Source: Bin87 sp965220505 (lineage in GTDB: Bacteria > Chloroflexota > Dehalococcoidia > Lucifugimonadales > UBA3495). Taken from it: DNA of 64,000 bases. Of this stretch, positions 26,792 to 35,369 are shown piece by piece. Location: the NCBI GenBank assembly GCA_965220505.1, contig CBDCQE010000001.1, positions 930,001 to 994,000 on the forward strand, given 5' to 3'. The translations under genes and the position numbers were made by a program. The notes beneath the pieces were generated by a model. It searched no databases, was not told the origin of the DNA, and saw only the letters and a program-made list of their open reading frames with translations. Numbering within the stretch: the first letter of the stretch is position 1; every line of letters begins with the position of its first letter.

Positions 26792-28177
26792 TTGATTCAG
26801 GCGAGCGAGCTGGCCCATCCGATCCGGTTGGTGCGCGGGATGTTCTACGGATGGTGGCTGGCCGTCACCGGCGCACTGATCATGGTGATCGGCACGGTGC
26901 CCCTGTTTCAGGCGCTGTCGTTGTGGCTGCCGGTTCTGTCGCAGAACTTCGGGTGGACCCCGTTTCAGCTGTCGTGGGCGTTCACGCTGACCCGCGTGGA
27001 AGGCACGGTGATGGGACCCATCGCCGGCTGGTGCGTCGACAAGCTGGGCCCCCGCAGGATGGTAGCCATCGGGCTCGTGATATTCGCCGCCGGCTTCGTC
27101 CTCTTCAGCCGCACCAACAGCCTTTGGATGTTCTATTTGGCCTTCGTGGTGGTCAGCCTGGGAGCGGGGCTGGGTTCCTGGCTGCCGGCCAACACCGCGC
27201 TGAACAACTGGTTCCGCCTGCGCCGCTCGACCGCGATGTCCATACCGATGTTGGGCTTCGGCATCGGCGGCGTTTTCGTCGTCCCGCTCATGGCATGGGC
27301 AATGGGTTGGGACGTCAAAGCCGGCGTGGAGATACCGGGCCGTCTCGGTTGGCAGAATACCGCGCTGCTGGTGGGCGCCATCGGCCTGGTGTCTTCGGTG
27401 CCTTTGGCGATGCTGGTGCGCAACCGCCCCGAGGATTACGGCATGCACCCGGATGGCATTGATCCGGACACTGCCGCGCGATCGGGTCCCCAACGCACCG
27501 CCAACAGCGGCGGAGCCGTGGCGCCGGATTACACCTGGCAGGAAGCGGTCCGCACGCGCGCGTTCTGGCTCATAACCATGGGGCACGCCAGTTCGTCCAT
27601 CATCATCATCAGCGTCATGTTCTACTTGGGTCTCCTGATGGTGGAACGCGGGTTTGGGCTGGGGCAAATCAGCGGGGTCATTTCCGCGCAGACCGCCGTG
27701 TCCACAGCCTTCATTTTGGTGGGGGGAATAGTCGGCGACCGCGTACCCATACGCTTGGCCATCTTCGGATTTTCTTTCCTGCAGTCAATCGCCATGGTCA
27801 TTCTCCTGACGGCCGAAACCTTGCCCATGTTCTACCTGTTCACCGTGCTGATGGGCATCGGGTTTGGCGGTAGAACCCCGCTCACCACGGCCATCCGTGG
27901 CGTGTATTTTGGGCGCAGCAACTTCGCCCGGATCACCGGCATTTCCATGATTCCCATGAACATAATGTTCATCGTGGTGGTGCCCTACGTCGCGTGGATG
28001 CAGGAATTCATCACCGGCAGCTACACGCTGCCCCTGGCCTCCATCGCTGCCGTCAGCGCGATGGGCTCCATCATGTTTCTGTTCCTGGGCAACCCGCGAC
28101 TTTCGCCGTCGCAGCGACGGCGCGCCGACGTGCAAAGGCTGGTAACCCAAGGCGCATCGAGCGCATCGGCCCGCTGA
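26792..28177 (+). CDS. MFS transporter
   Basis: This 461-residue protein has 12 predicted helices in two halves separated by a hydrophilic loop near residues 215-245. The motif between helices 2 and 3 is GWCVDKLGPRRM, the classical MFS pattern. It resembles the oxalate/formate-antiporter and monocarboxylate branch (FYGWWLAVTGALIM start). The start is a TTG with GGAGC upstream; an ATG at 26840 would cut into the first helix region. The substrate is unknown. A second MFS gene follows 70 nt later with a similar YGWWLVATG opening. Confidence 0.88.
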   Translation: MIQASELAHPIRLVRGMFYGWWLAVTGALIMVIGTVPLFQALSLWLPVLSQNFGWTPFQLSWAFTLTRVEGTVMGPIAGWCVDKLGPRRMVAIGLVIFAAGFVLFSRTNSLWMFYLAFVVVSLGAGLGSWLPANTALNNWFRLRRSTAMSIPMLGFGIGGVFVVPLMAWAMGWDVKAGVEIPGRLGWQNTALLVGAIGLVSSVPLAMLVRNRPEDYGMHPDGIDPDTAARSGPQRTANSGGAVAPDYTWQEAVRTRAFWLITMGHASSSIIIISVMFYLGLLMVERGFGLGQISGVISAQTAVSTAFILVGGIVGDRVPIRLAIFGFSFLQSIAMVILLTAETLPMFYLFTVLMGIGFGGRTPLTTAIRGVYFGRSNFARITGISMIPMNIMFIVVVPYVAWMQEFITGSYTLPLASIAAVSAMGSIMFLFLGNPRLSPSQRRRADVQRLVTQGASSASAR

Positions 28178-28247
28178 CCGGGCCCCATCACCATTTCCTC
28201 GGCGACCCATTCGGCGCGCTGGCGTACGCACCCTCGCGCCGGGATAG

Positions 28248-29582
28248 ATGCGCTTCAATTCTTTATTGCTCAACGTGAAGGGCTCCGTCGAGGCCCATTA
28301 CGGCTGGTGGCTGGTGGCGACCGGTGTCGTCATCCTGCTGTTGGCCGGTGATACGCTGATCAAAAGCTTCACGGCGATGCTGCACTCGCGCCCCTTGGTG
28401 GACTCGATGACAACCCTGGTCTGGGCTATCTCGTCCGCCAGCCTGGGAAGCGCTGTTCTCCTGCCTTTCGCCGGCCTCGCGGTGGACCGGTTCGGGCCGC
28501 GCCGAATGATCCTGGCCGGTCTGTCACTGTGCGGCCTGGCCTCGATCACGGCGGCGGCGCTGCCGGTCAGCATCCTCCCGCTGGCGCTCTACCCGGTGTT
28601 GCTGCTAGGCGTACTGGCAGGAACCAACTTGCCGGTGATGGCGTCCGTCAACCACTGGTTCCACCACCAGAGAACGGTGGCGATTGCAGTGACGATGTTC
28701 GCGGTGTCCGCCCTGGATCGGCTGCTAGCGCTGGCGACTGTGTTCCGAAGGGACACCTTCGTATCCGGGGACACGTTCACAACCGGGGACACATTCATGA
28801 CCATGGCCTCCGGGCTGCTCATAATCGGGGTAGGGTTGCCGCTGGCATTCATGGTTCTAAGACCAACGGCTACGCCGGCGAGGACAGAGGCCGCCGGCCA
28901 ACCCGCGAGTTCCGGCACAAGCAGGTGGCACGACGGCCACCCGTCGGTGGACTATGGCTGGAAAGAAGCGGTGAAGACGCGGGAGTTCTGGCTGCTGGCG
29001 TTGGCGGCGGCCTTACTGGCCGGGGCAGACCAGCTGATCAGTATGGTGATTTTCACAGTGGCCGATTCCAGGTTCCACATGGATGGATCGTATCGGATGT
29101 TCGATAACGTGCACGGGATCGTTTCATTAGGGTCCATCCTGATCGGCGCGGCGGTGAGCAAAAAGGTGGGGTTGAGTACCGCGCTGTTGGCGTTCGCCAC
29201 CCTGCATGTGGTGGCTCTTGCGGTGATCCTGGTGGCGAACGGTCCGGGGTGGTTGTTCGCCGGGATGGCGATCCTGGGCGTGGGCCACGGCGGAGGAATC
29301 GCGCTGGAGATCGCGGCGATTGGGGAATATTTCGGAAGGCGGCGCTTCGCCACGCTGCTGGGAACCCACGGGCTGGTGACCCGGGCGTCCCAGGGTGTTG
29401 TATTCGGGCTGCTGTTCGGGATCCGTCCCTGGTTGGCGTATTTGGACCTGCACCTGCCGAGCAATCCTTCCTGGGCGCTGGCCGCGGCGCTGGTACCAAC
29501 GGCGGCGGGCGTAGCAGCTTACTGGAAGCTGGGTGATCCGAAGCCGGCGCCATCGCAGCTTGCGACAACCACTAAAGGCTAA
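28248..29582 (+). CDS. MFS transporter with an internal 18-nt tandem repeat
   Basis: This 444-residue protein is a paralog of the preceding carrier. It keeps GLAVDRFGPRRM after helix 2. Between helices 5 and 6, residues about 168-185, three copies of a GDTF-type unit appear (RDTF, GDTF, GDTF), encoded by an exact 18-nt period at 28751, 28769 and 28787. This expands what is normally a short loop or helix. Its stop overlaps the stop of the convergent flavoprotein gene by 4 nt. The substrate is unknown. Confidence 0.85.
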   Translation: MRFNSLLLNVKGSVEAHYGWWLVATGVVILLLAGDTLIKSFTAMLHSRPLVDSMTTLVWAISSASLGSAVLLPFAGLAVDRFGPRRMILAGLSLCGLASITAAALPVSILPLALYPVLLLGVLAGTNLPVMASVNHWFHHQRTVAIAVTMFAVSALDRLLALATVFRRDTFVSGDTFTTGDTFMTMASGLLIIGVGLPLAFMVLRPTATPARTEAAGQPASSGTSRWHDGHPSVDYGWKEAVKTREFWLLALAAALLAGADQLISMVIFTVADSRFHMDGSYRMFDNVHGIVSLGSILIGAAVSKKVGLSTALLAFATLHVVALAVILVANGPGWLFAGMAILGVGHGGGIALEIAAIGEYFGRRRFATLLGTHGLVTRASQGVVFGLLFGIRPWLAYLDLHLPSNPSWALAAALVPTAAGVAAYWKLGDPKPAPSQLATTTKG

Positions 29583-30541
29583 GTTTGCAAGGAGCCGAGC
29601 CGGCCCATAACCTCGCCGGCGAACAGGGCAAGCGTCTCCGACGGCGCCGGGTTGGGAAACACGACGAAAAAGTACCGAATGCCGTAATCCACGTACTCCT
29701 GGATACGCTCGCGAATCTGCTCCGGTGTGCCGGAAAGGGTGTTGCGCAGCCGATCCGCCTGGTACGCGGTGGCGGTCATCCCCGAATCTGCGGCAAGACG
29801 GGCCACGAGCCGGTCAAACTCGCGTTGCGTGGGCGCTATGACGCAATCGCCGTTGTGGGTGAATTCGATGCCCGCAGGATCGCGGCCCGCCACCTCGGCC
29901 GCATGACGGATGATGCTGGCGTACCGGCGGTGTTGCTCGACGGTATCGTTGGAGCCGACGTTGCTGATATCCGCAGTGCGCCCGATCATCGGCAGCACGT
30001 AACGTGGGCCGTGGCCACCCACCAGAACCGGCGGCGTCGGTCGTTGCGTTGGTTTGGGTTCAACGGACGCGTCCGCGACCTGATAATGCTGGCCGTTGAA
30101 ATCGACCGATGGCTCGGTCCACAGGCGGCGGATTATCGTGATGGCCTCCTCCAGCATCTCGCAGCGTTCCCGCGTGGAAGGGAACGGCAGTCCGCTGTGG
30201 GTGGTGTCGCTGCGACTCCCGCCGGCTCCGATCCCCAGAGTGATCCGGCCGCCGCTGATGACGTCCAGCGTAGCCACCATCTTCGCCGTCAGCATCGGAT
30301 GCCGATACGGGTTGGCCAGCACCATGGGCACGGCGCGGATGCGTTGGGTCTGGGACAGCAGCGCGGTGAGCGTGGTCCAGCATTCCAGAGCATCCACCGT
30401 GAGCAGGTCAAACAGGCTGGCGGAGTAATAACCCAGGCGGTCCGCTTCCTGCCAGATGCGGAGCAGGTCTTCGTAGGAGTAACGGTACTGGTTGACCCGA
30501 ACGTTGAATTTGACGGGCGGGTCGGCAGGCGGAGTGGCCAT
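29579..30541 (-). CDS. LLM class (luciferase-like) flavin-dependent oxidoreductase
   Basis: This 320-residue protein fits the luciferase-like TIM-barrel family that binds FMN or F420. The segments DVISGGRITLGIGAGGS (family phosphate-binding region) and VGGHGPRYVLPMIGRTAD are typical. The ATG at 30541 is preferred to a TTG 12 nt upstream. It may be a monooxygenase or an F420-dependent dehydrogenase; the cofactor cannot be decided from sequence. A second, longer family member lies just upstream on the same strand, with the palindrome at 30559 between them. Confidence 0.88.
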   Translation of the reverse strand: MATPPADPPVKFNVRVNQYRYSYEDLLRIWQEADRLGYYSASLFDLLTVDALECWTTLTALLSQTQRIRAVPMVLANPYRHPMLTAKMVATLDVISGGRITLGIGAGGSRSDTTHSGLPFPSTRERCEMLEEAITIIRRLWTEPSVDFNGQHYQVADASVEPKPTQRPTPPVLVGGHGPRYVLPMIGRTADISNVGSNDTVEQHRRYASIIRHAAEVAGRDPAGIEFTHNGDCVIAPTQREFDRLVARLAADSGMTATAYQADRLRNTLSGTPEQIRERIQEYVDYGIRYFFVVFPNPAPSETLALFAGEVMGRLGSLQT

Positions 30542-30558
30542 TAGTCCAACCAAAAAAG

Positions 30559-30586
30559 GTAGGGGCGAATGATCATTCGCCCCTAC
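30559..30586. repeat. Perfect 28-bp GTAGGGGCGAAT palindrome
   Basis: The arms gtaggggcgaat and attcgcccctac are joined by gatc, so the whole 28 bp is self-complementary. It lies between two same-strand luciferase-like genes. On the minus strand it is followed by ctTTTTTT, so it could end transcription of the upstream gene. It shares its arm with the copy at 20061. Confidence 0.85.
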
Positions 30587-30609
30587 GCGGTCAGCCGATG
30601 TGAACTGGG

Positions 30610-31794
30610 CTACTTCGCGCCATTGCCGTTCCGGAAGTGCGGAATGACTTCCTTACCGAACTTCTCGATGGAGGCCATCACCTTCTCGTGGGGGATGGTC
30701 TCGGTCTGCATGATCAGCATGACCTGGTCGACGCCGATGTCCTCGTACATCTGGCAGGTCTTGATGCAGGACTCGGGGTTGCCGGCGATGATCACGCCGC
30801 GGTCGGACAGGGTCTTGCCGTCCAACTGGGCGATGGCCGCCCGCGCGGCGCCGGGACCGGCGTCCAGGGACAGGCCAACGTCCTGCGCCAACTGCTGGTG
30901 TTCCTCGTCGGACTGGCGGAGCCAGCGGCTGAAGTCCGCGGAAAGGTGATCGGGAACGCCACCCCAAGCTTCGAGCAGCTCTTCGTAGGCGCCGATGCGA
31001 CCTGCGATATAGGGCTTATCCGGCCCGAAGAAGGTCTTCATCGACTCCGCTGCCAGTTCCTTGGCGTAGTCGTCATCGTCGTCGCAGAACCCGTGAACGT
31101 TGTTGCCCCAGAACTCGGTGACGAACTCACCCACCGGCTCGCAGTCCTTGAGGGCGTCGCGATAGATCTGCACCTTCTCTTTCAACACCTCAACGGCATA
31201 GGAAGCGGACGACAGCACGCCGATGCCCTTCTGCGCGGCCAAGCGGAAGCTGTCCTCGGAGGTGCAAGCCAGGTAGAGGCGCGGGTGCGGCTGCTGGTAG
31301 GGCTTAGGCAGCACGCGACGCTTGGGCACGCTCCAATTCTCTCCCTCGTACTCGTACTCGTCCGAGGTCCAGATCTTGGGCAGCATGCTGATCGATTCGT
31401 TCCAGAGGTTGCGGGTCTCCCTCGGGTCAATGCCCAGGCCGGTCTGCTCGTAGGCGTTGGAGCGACCCGTTCCGACCTCGATACGTCCGTCGGTCAACTG
31501 ATCCAGCAGTGCCACGCGCTCCGCCACGCGAACCGGGTGGTGATAGGGCAGGATGCAGACGCCGTAACCGATGCGGATCTGCTTGGTGATGCGGCTCAGG
31601 GCGCCGAACATCGCGTCCTGCGACGGTGAACCGGAGAAGCCGGTCAGGAAGTGGTGTTCCACAAACCAGAGATTGTCGAAGCCAACCTGGTCGGCCAACT
31701 CGCACTGTTCGAGGGTTTCCTTGTAAAGCGCGTTCCAGTCGATCTCGGTGCCCTGGAAGGGGCGCTGGCATTCGTAAAGCAAGCCGAACTGCAT
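30610..31794 (-). CDS. LLM class (luciferase-like) flavin-dependent monooxygenase
   Basis: This 394-residue luciferase-like protein begins MQFGLLYECQRPF and contains LWFVEHHFLTGF, GYGVCILPYHHPVR and LTDGRIEVGTGRS, matching the bacterial luciferase alpha-chain-like group of long-chain or xenobiotic monooxygenases. It has AGGAGA upstream of the ATG. A stretch of acidic residues (CDDDDDYAKE) lies in the middle. The substrate is unknown. Such genes are expanded in some marine Chloroflexota, which fits the proposed host. Confidence 0.9.
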   Translation of the reverse strand: MQFGLLYECQRPFQGTEIDWNALYKETLEQCELADQVGFDNLWFVEHHFLTGFSGSPSQDAMFGALSRITKQIRIGYGVCILPYHHPVRVAERVALLDQLTDGRIEVGTGRSNAYEQTGLGIDPRETRNLWNESISMLPKIWTSDEYEYEGENWSVPKRRVLPKPYQQPHPRLYLACTSEDSFRLAAQKGIGVLSSASYAVEVLKEKVQIYRDALKDCEPVGEFVTEFWGNNVHGFCDDDDDYAKELAAESMKTFFGPDKPYIAGRIGAYEELLEAWGGVPDHLSADFSRWLRQSDEEHQQLAQDVGLSLDAGPGAARAAIAQLDGKTLSDRGVIIAGNPESCIKTCQMYEDIGVDQVMLIMQTETIPHEKVMASIEKFGKEVIPHFRNGNGAK

Positions 31795-31900
31795 GGCAAA
31801 TCTCCTCTGCTGCGAAATGGCGGGGTCGCCCGCTTCCGGTCATTCACCGTCGGGATGGGTACGAAAAACCGTCCCGGGGCATGAGCCGAGTGTTGGCGGC

Positions 31901-31930
31901 AGTATAACGCAATCGATACGGGTTGGCTAA
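31901..31930 (-). promoter_or_regulatory. Candidate promoter of the longer luciferase-like gene
   Basis: On the minus strand TATACT (31901-31906) is preceded after 18 nt by TTAGCC (31925-31930). The -35 is weak. It is about 107 nt before the start codon at 31794. Confidence 0.4.
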
Positions 31931-31963
31931 CGTCCCGGGAAGCGCGGACAACTAACCAAGCAC

Positions 31964-32461
31964 CTACCGGGATGAGAGCCAGGCGTTGTAATTTTCCCGC
32001 ATGTACTGCAGGTGCTCCGGGATGTGGACAGCGTACACGTCCAGCCAGTCGTCCAGCGTCATGTCCCCGTTCTCGGGGTGGTAACAGGTATTGGCCCAGG
32101 CCGATTCCGGCAAGGTCTTTATGAGGTCGTAAGTTTGCTGCCGCAGGATCCGGAAAAGTTCCAGAGCGTCCTCCACGGAACGGCCGGCATAGCCCAGGGC
32201 GCTGGCCCAGCCGTTTTCATCGTAAGCCATCAGGGGTTCGCCCGGTTCGGCGATGAAGCGGCGGCAGCGAATGTAGCTGTTAGCCTCGCTGTCGGCGATA
32301 TGGACCAAGTGCTCGTGGATGCTCCAGCAGCCGTGCTCGTCGCGGAAGTCCCACATTTCCTTGGGGAACTCCCGTAGCCCATCTATGAGGATTTCATAGG
32401 CCGAACCGTAGGTGGCGATCTTTGCGGAGCGTGTTGCAGGGGTCATGACTCCCTCGGCCAT
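31964..32461 (-). CDS. DinB family protein
   Basis: This is a 165-residue, four-helix-bundle protein of the DinB/YfiT-like superfamily. The metal-ligand histidines are visible in IHEHLVHIADSE and VHIPEHLQYM. Members act as metal-dependent thiol S-transferases or have unknown function. Two starts are possible: ATG 32461 (used here) and ATG 32446, which has a GGGAG too close to be ideal. A second DinB domain occurs in the fusion protein at 34569, two genes away. Confidence 0.85.
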   Translation of the reverse strand: MAEGVMTPATRSAKIATYGSAYEILIDGLREFPKEMWDFRDEHGCWSIHEHLVHIADSEANSYIRCRRFIAEPGEPLMAYDENGWASALGYAGRSVEDALELFRILRQQTYDLIKTLPESAWANTCYHPENGDMTLDDWLDVYAVHIPEHLQYMRENYNAWLSSR

Positions 32462-32497
32462 GTCGGACCAAGCGGCGTTCCAATTTTGCGGAGCAGC

Positions 32498-32818
32498 CTA
32501 TGCGCCGGGAAGACGGTACGTCACGGTCTTGCCGCAAGCCGCGTCGATTTCTTCGGGAGTTATCAATTGGACGGTCGTGATGCTGAGTGCGCCGCCGGCG
32601 CCTATGGTCATGGACACCGCGGCGGCGGTCGCCGTGTCCGGAAGGTCGAAGGTCATGTAAAGATCGGCCCCGCCGAGAGCGTAGTAGAAAGACTCCAATG
32701 CGCCGCCCTGCTCTTTCGCCAACTCTTCAAAAACCTGGCGACGTGAAGTGCCTCCCTCTTTCAGCAATCCCTGGAAACCCTCGGTGGTATAGTTGGCTTG
32801 CAAGAGATATTTGGGCAT
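32498..32818 (-). CDS. GYD domain protein
   Basis: This 106-residue protein matches the GYD family (opening MPKYLLQANYTTEGFQGLL and the middle FYYALGGADLYMTFDLPD), small ferredoxin-fold proteins of unknown function. The ATG at 32818 follows AGGAGAGGTGG closely; a longer upstream reading has no support. It lies just upstream of the DinB gene on the same strand, probably in one unit. Confidence 0.85.
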   Translation of the reverse strand: MPKYLLQANYTTEGFQGLLKEGGTSRRQVFEELAKEQGGALESFYYALGGADLYMTFDLPDTATAAAVSMTIGAGGALSITTVQLITPEEIDAACGKTVTYRLPGA

Positions 32819-33001
32819 CGTGCCACCTCTCCTTTGTTGATCGTATATGCCAATAGAGGCCTTGCACCTCAAAATCGGTGGGTAGTCTATCACAAAGGTG
32901 CGCATCATCTGACGCTGCCCAGCCCTTGCCGGCGGCGTCGATACGGGCGATAATCCGCCTCAAGCAACGATCCTAAAGCGTTTATCAGGAGGCGGGACGC
33001 G

Positions 33002-34540
33002 ATGAAGTACGACGTGATCATAATCGGGGCGGGTTCCGCCGGCTGCACCATGGCGGCGAGGCTGACCGAAGACCCCGACCGCTCGGTGCTCCTGCTCGAA
33101 GCCGGGCCGGATTATCCCGACTTTGACCTCTATCCGGACGACCTCAAGTACGGCTACGACCAGACTGCGTCCGCCGTAAATGCGCCCCATAACTGGACCT
33201 TCTGGGCGCAGAACCCTGGCCAGGCCAACCCGATGCCCGTGCCTCGCGGCAAGGTCGTGGGCGGATCATCCGCCATTAATGGCCAGGTGCTGCTGCGCGG
33301 CGTGCCCGAGGACTACGATGCGTGGGCGGCCCTGGGCAACGACGAGTGGAAGTTCACCGACTGTCTGCCCTACTTCCGGAAGATGGAAACCGACGTTGAC
33401 ATCAGCGACGACTTCCACGGCAACACCGGGCCCATTCCGGTACGGCGCCACCGTCAGGAAGACTGGCTGCCCGCCCAGGTCGCCTTCTGGAACGCCTGTC
33501 GCGACGCAGGCCATCCCCACGACCCCGACATGAACCACCCGGAGTCCGGTGGCGTCGGCCCCGTCCCCATGAACAACCCCAACGGCGTGCGCATGAGCAC
33601 GTCGATCACCTACCTGCGCGAGGCCAGGCACCGCCTGAACCTGACGATTCGTCCAAACGTCACCTGCCGGCGGATCCTTTTCGAGGGCAAGAAAGCGGTG
33701 GGCGTAGAGGTGGAAAGCGGTGGCGAGGTGTTCACGGCCGAAGCCAACGACATCATCCTGAGTTCCGGAGCGATCGCGTCGCCCCAGTTGCTCCTGTTGT
33801 CGGGCGTTGGACCGGCCGACCACCTGCGGGAGATGGGTATCCCCGTGGTGCATGAACTCCCGGGCGTCGGGCAGAACCTGCGCGACCACCCCAACATCCG
33901 CGTGCCGGTGAAGGTCAAGGATGACTTCCCGCTGGACCCGTCGGCTCCACGAACCCAGGTCTGCCTCCGCTATACCGCCTCAGGCAGCCACCTCCGCAAT
34001 GACATCCAGATCATGCAGTCGTCCTTCTCGTCGCCCATCGCCGGCGACCCTCTGGAGGCCGAGGGCATCCGCTTCACCTGCATCCTGGAATTGGCGATCG
34101 GATCCGGTCAGTTGCGACTGGCGAGCACCGACCCGCATGATCAGCCGGCGTTGAATTACAACTACTTCCAGGAGGAGTTCGACCTGTTACGGATGCGCGA
34201 GGCCGTCCGAGTGTGCGTCAACCTGCTGGAAAGCGACCACTACCGGGACATCGCCGACGAGTTGCTGGACCCGTTGCCAGCGGACCTGGAGAGCGACGAG
34301 GCGCTGAACGACTGGCTGAAGCGCGTCGTGAGCACCTCCCAGCACATCTCCGGCACCTGCAAGATTGGGCGGGCCGACGATCCCATGGCGGTGGTCGATC
34401 AACACTGCCGCGTGCATGGATTGGAAAATCTCCACGTCGCCGACGCGTCGGTGATGCCCGACTGCATCCGCGCCAACACGAACTGCACCACCATCATGAT
34501 TGCCGAGCGCAAGTCCGATTGGTTCCGCTCCGGCGAATAA
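33002..34540 (+). CDS. GMC family FAD-dependent oxidoreductase (choline dehydrogenase-like)
   Basis: This is a 512-residue paralog of the GMC enzyme at 5859. It has the FAD motif IIIGAGSAGC, GGSSAINGQVLLRG, SGAIASPQLLLLSGVGP, and the active-site pair QHISGTCK and NTNCTT. AGGAGG lies 8 nt before the ATG. Large stretches are near-identical in pattern to the first copy, for example LLLEAGPDYPDF and GVPEDYD, which indicates recent family expansion. It lies 28 nt before the glutaredoxin-DinB gene, so the two are likely co-transcribed. Confidence 0.92.
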   Translation: MKYDVIIIGAGSAGCTMAARLTEDPDRSVLLLEAGPDYPDFDLYPDDLKYGYDQTASAVNAPHNWTFWAQNPGQANPMPVPRGKVVGGSSAINGQVLLRGVPEDYDAWAALGNDEWKFTDCLPYFRKMETDVDISDDFHGNTGPIPVRRHRQEDWLPAQVAFWNACRDAGHPHDPDMNHPESGGVGPVPMNNPNGVRMSTSITYLREARHRLNLTIRPNVTCRRILFEGKKAVGVEVESGGEVFTAEANDIILSSGAIASPQLLLLSGVGPADHLREMGIPVVHELPGVGQNLRDHPNIRVPVKVKDDFPLDPSAPRTQVCLRYTASGSHLRNDIQIMQSSFSSPIAGDPLEAEGIRFTCILELAIGSGQLRLASTDPHDQPALNYNYFQEEFDLLRMREAVRVCVNLLESDHYRDIADELLDPLPADLESDEALNDWLKRVVSTSQHISGTCKIGRADDPMAVVDQHCRVHGLENLHVADASVMPDCIRANTNCTTIMIAERKSDWFRSGE

Positions 34541-34568
34541 ACGCGACCCATGCGAGGGAGAGACACCG

Positions 34569-35348
34569 ATGACAACCGCTACACGAGAAGTCCACGTCTA
34601 CACCAACCCTGGTTGATTCAGTTGTCGGACGCTGGAGGAATTCCTGGCGTCCAACGGTGTTCAGTATGAACACCACGACCTGCTGACCGATGAGCCGGCC
34701 CGGGAGGACCTGAAGTCCCGCGGCATACTTTCCGCCCCCGTAACCATCATCGATGGCGACGAGGTCATCATCGGCTACTACCCCAAGAAGCTGATACCGG
34801 CGCTGGGTCTGGACGAGGCGCCCATCGACCTTTCGGGACGCACCGCCTGGCTGGCCGACAAGTACCAGCGGATATTGAAGGCAGCGGCGCGAGCGACGTG
34901 CGAGCTTTCCGAGGAGCAGCTTGCCCAGCCCGTGCAGTGGCGACCGGAAATGTTGCGGGACACGCTGTTGCACATCGTTTCCTTCCCGGAATTGGCCTAC
35001 ACCAGCCGAACCCGGGGATCCATGAATACCGATGATATGCGGGCGTGCAAGGAGAGCGTGTCTCACCTGACCAAGCCCGACGACATCGCGTCGTACGCGC
35101 TCAAGGTGGCGGACGACATCACCGAGTTTCTCGACAGCGGAGACACCGAAGGCTTCGACCGCGTCGTGCCGGCCCACTATGGCGGCGAGGTCACCGTCCT
35201 GGAACTGCTGAACATCATCCTGAGCCACAGCACCCACCATCTCAAGCAGGTGTACTGGTTCATGGACGACCAGCTTGACCAGCCGCCGAAGGCTCCGGCG
35301 TCAGAAGAGGACATGGATGGCATTTTCACGCCGGCCCAGCTGATCTAG
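34569..35348 (+). CDS. Probable selenoprotein: glutaredoxin-like domain (UxxC) fused to a DinB domain
   Basis: Reading starts at ATG 34569, with GAGGGAGAG just upstream, and meets an in-frame TGA at 34614-34616 (codon 16). The frame then stays open to the TAG at 35346. Around the TGA the protein reads VHVYTNPG-U-FSCRTLEEFL, so the TGA takes the place of the first cysteine of a thioredoxin-fold CxxC. The domain continues with a cis-proline strand (SAPVTIIDGD) and GYYPKKL, as in NrdH-like glutaredoxins. Residues about 95-245 form a DinB-like helical bundle with HIVSF and SHSTHHLKQ histidines. If TGA is read as selenocysteine the product is 259 residues. Alternatives are a nonsense mutation or sequencing error. 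No selA, selB, selC or selD is in the window. Confidence 0.8.
34617..34655 (+). promoter_or_regulatory. Candidate bacterial SECIS stem-loop
   Basis: Directly after the TGA, ggacgc (34627-34632) pairs with gcgtcc (34647-34652). The stem extends inward by two G-U pairs and one G-C pair to an 8-nt loop, aggaattc (34636-34643). The loop starts 19 nt after the TGA and has G as its second base, which fits the bacterial SECIS pattern of a small loop, 16-37 nt from UGA, with an early G. Outer gtt/aac pairs add support across a 3-nt bulge. Confidence 0.65.
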
Positions 35349-35369
35349 CATCGGCCCAAGGAGGGAGTC

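Noticed and set aside
34614..34616. TGA read as tryptophan (genetic code 4)
   Set aside because: Many genes here end sensibly at TGA (for example the HicB-like gene, the first PaREP1-like gene and sufS), so the codon is normally a stop.
34875..35348. Stand-alone DinB gene starting at the internal ATG 34875
   Set aside because: The glutaredoxin half is in frame upstream with a good ribosome site, and this ATG lies inside the DinB helix region. It would only hold if the TGA at 34614 were a true stop.
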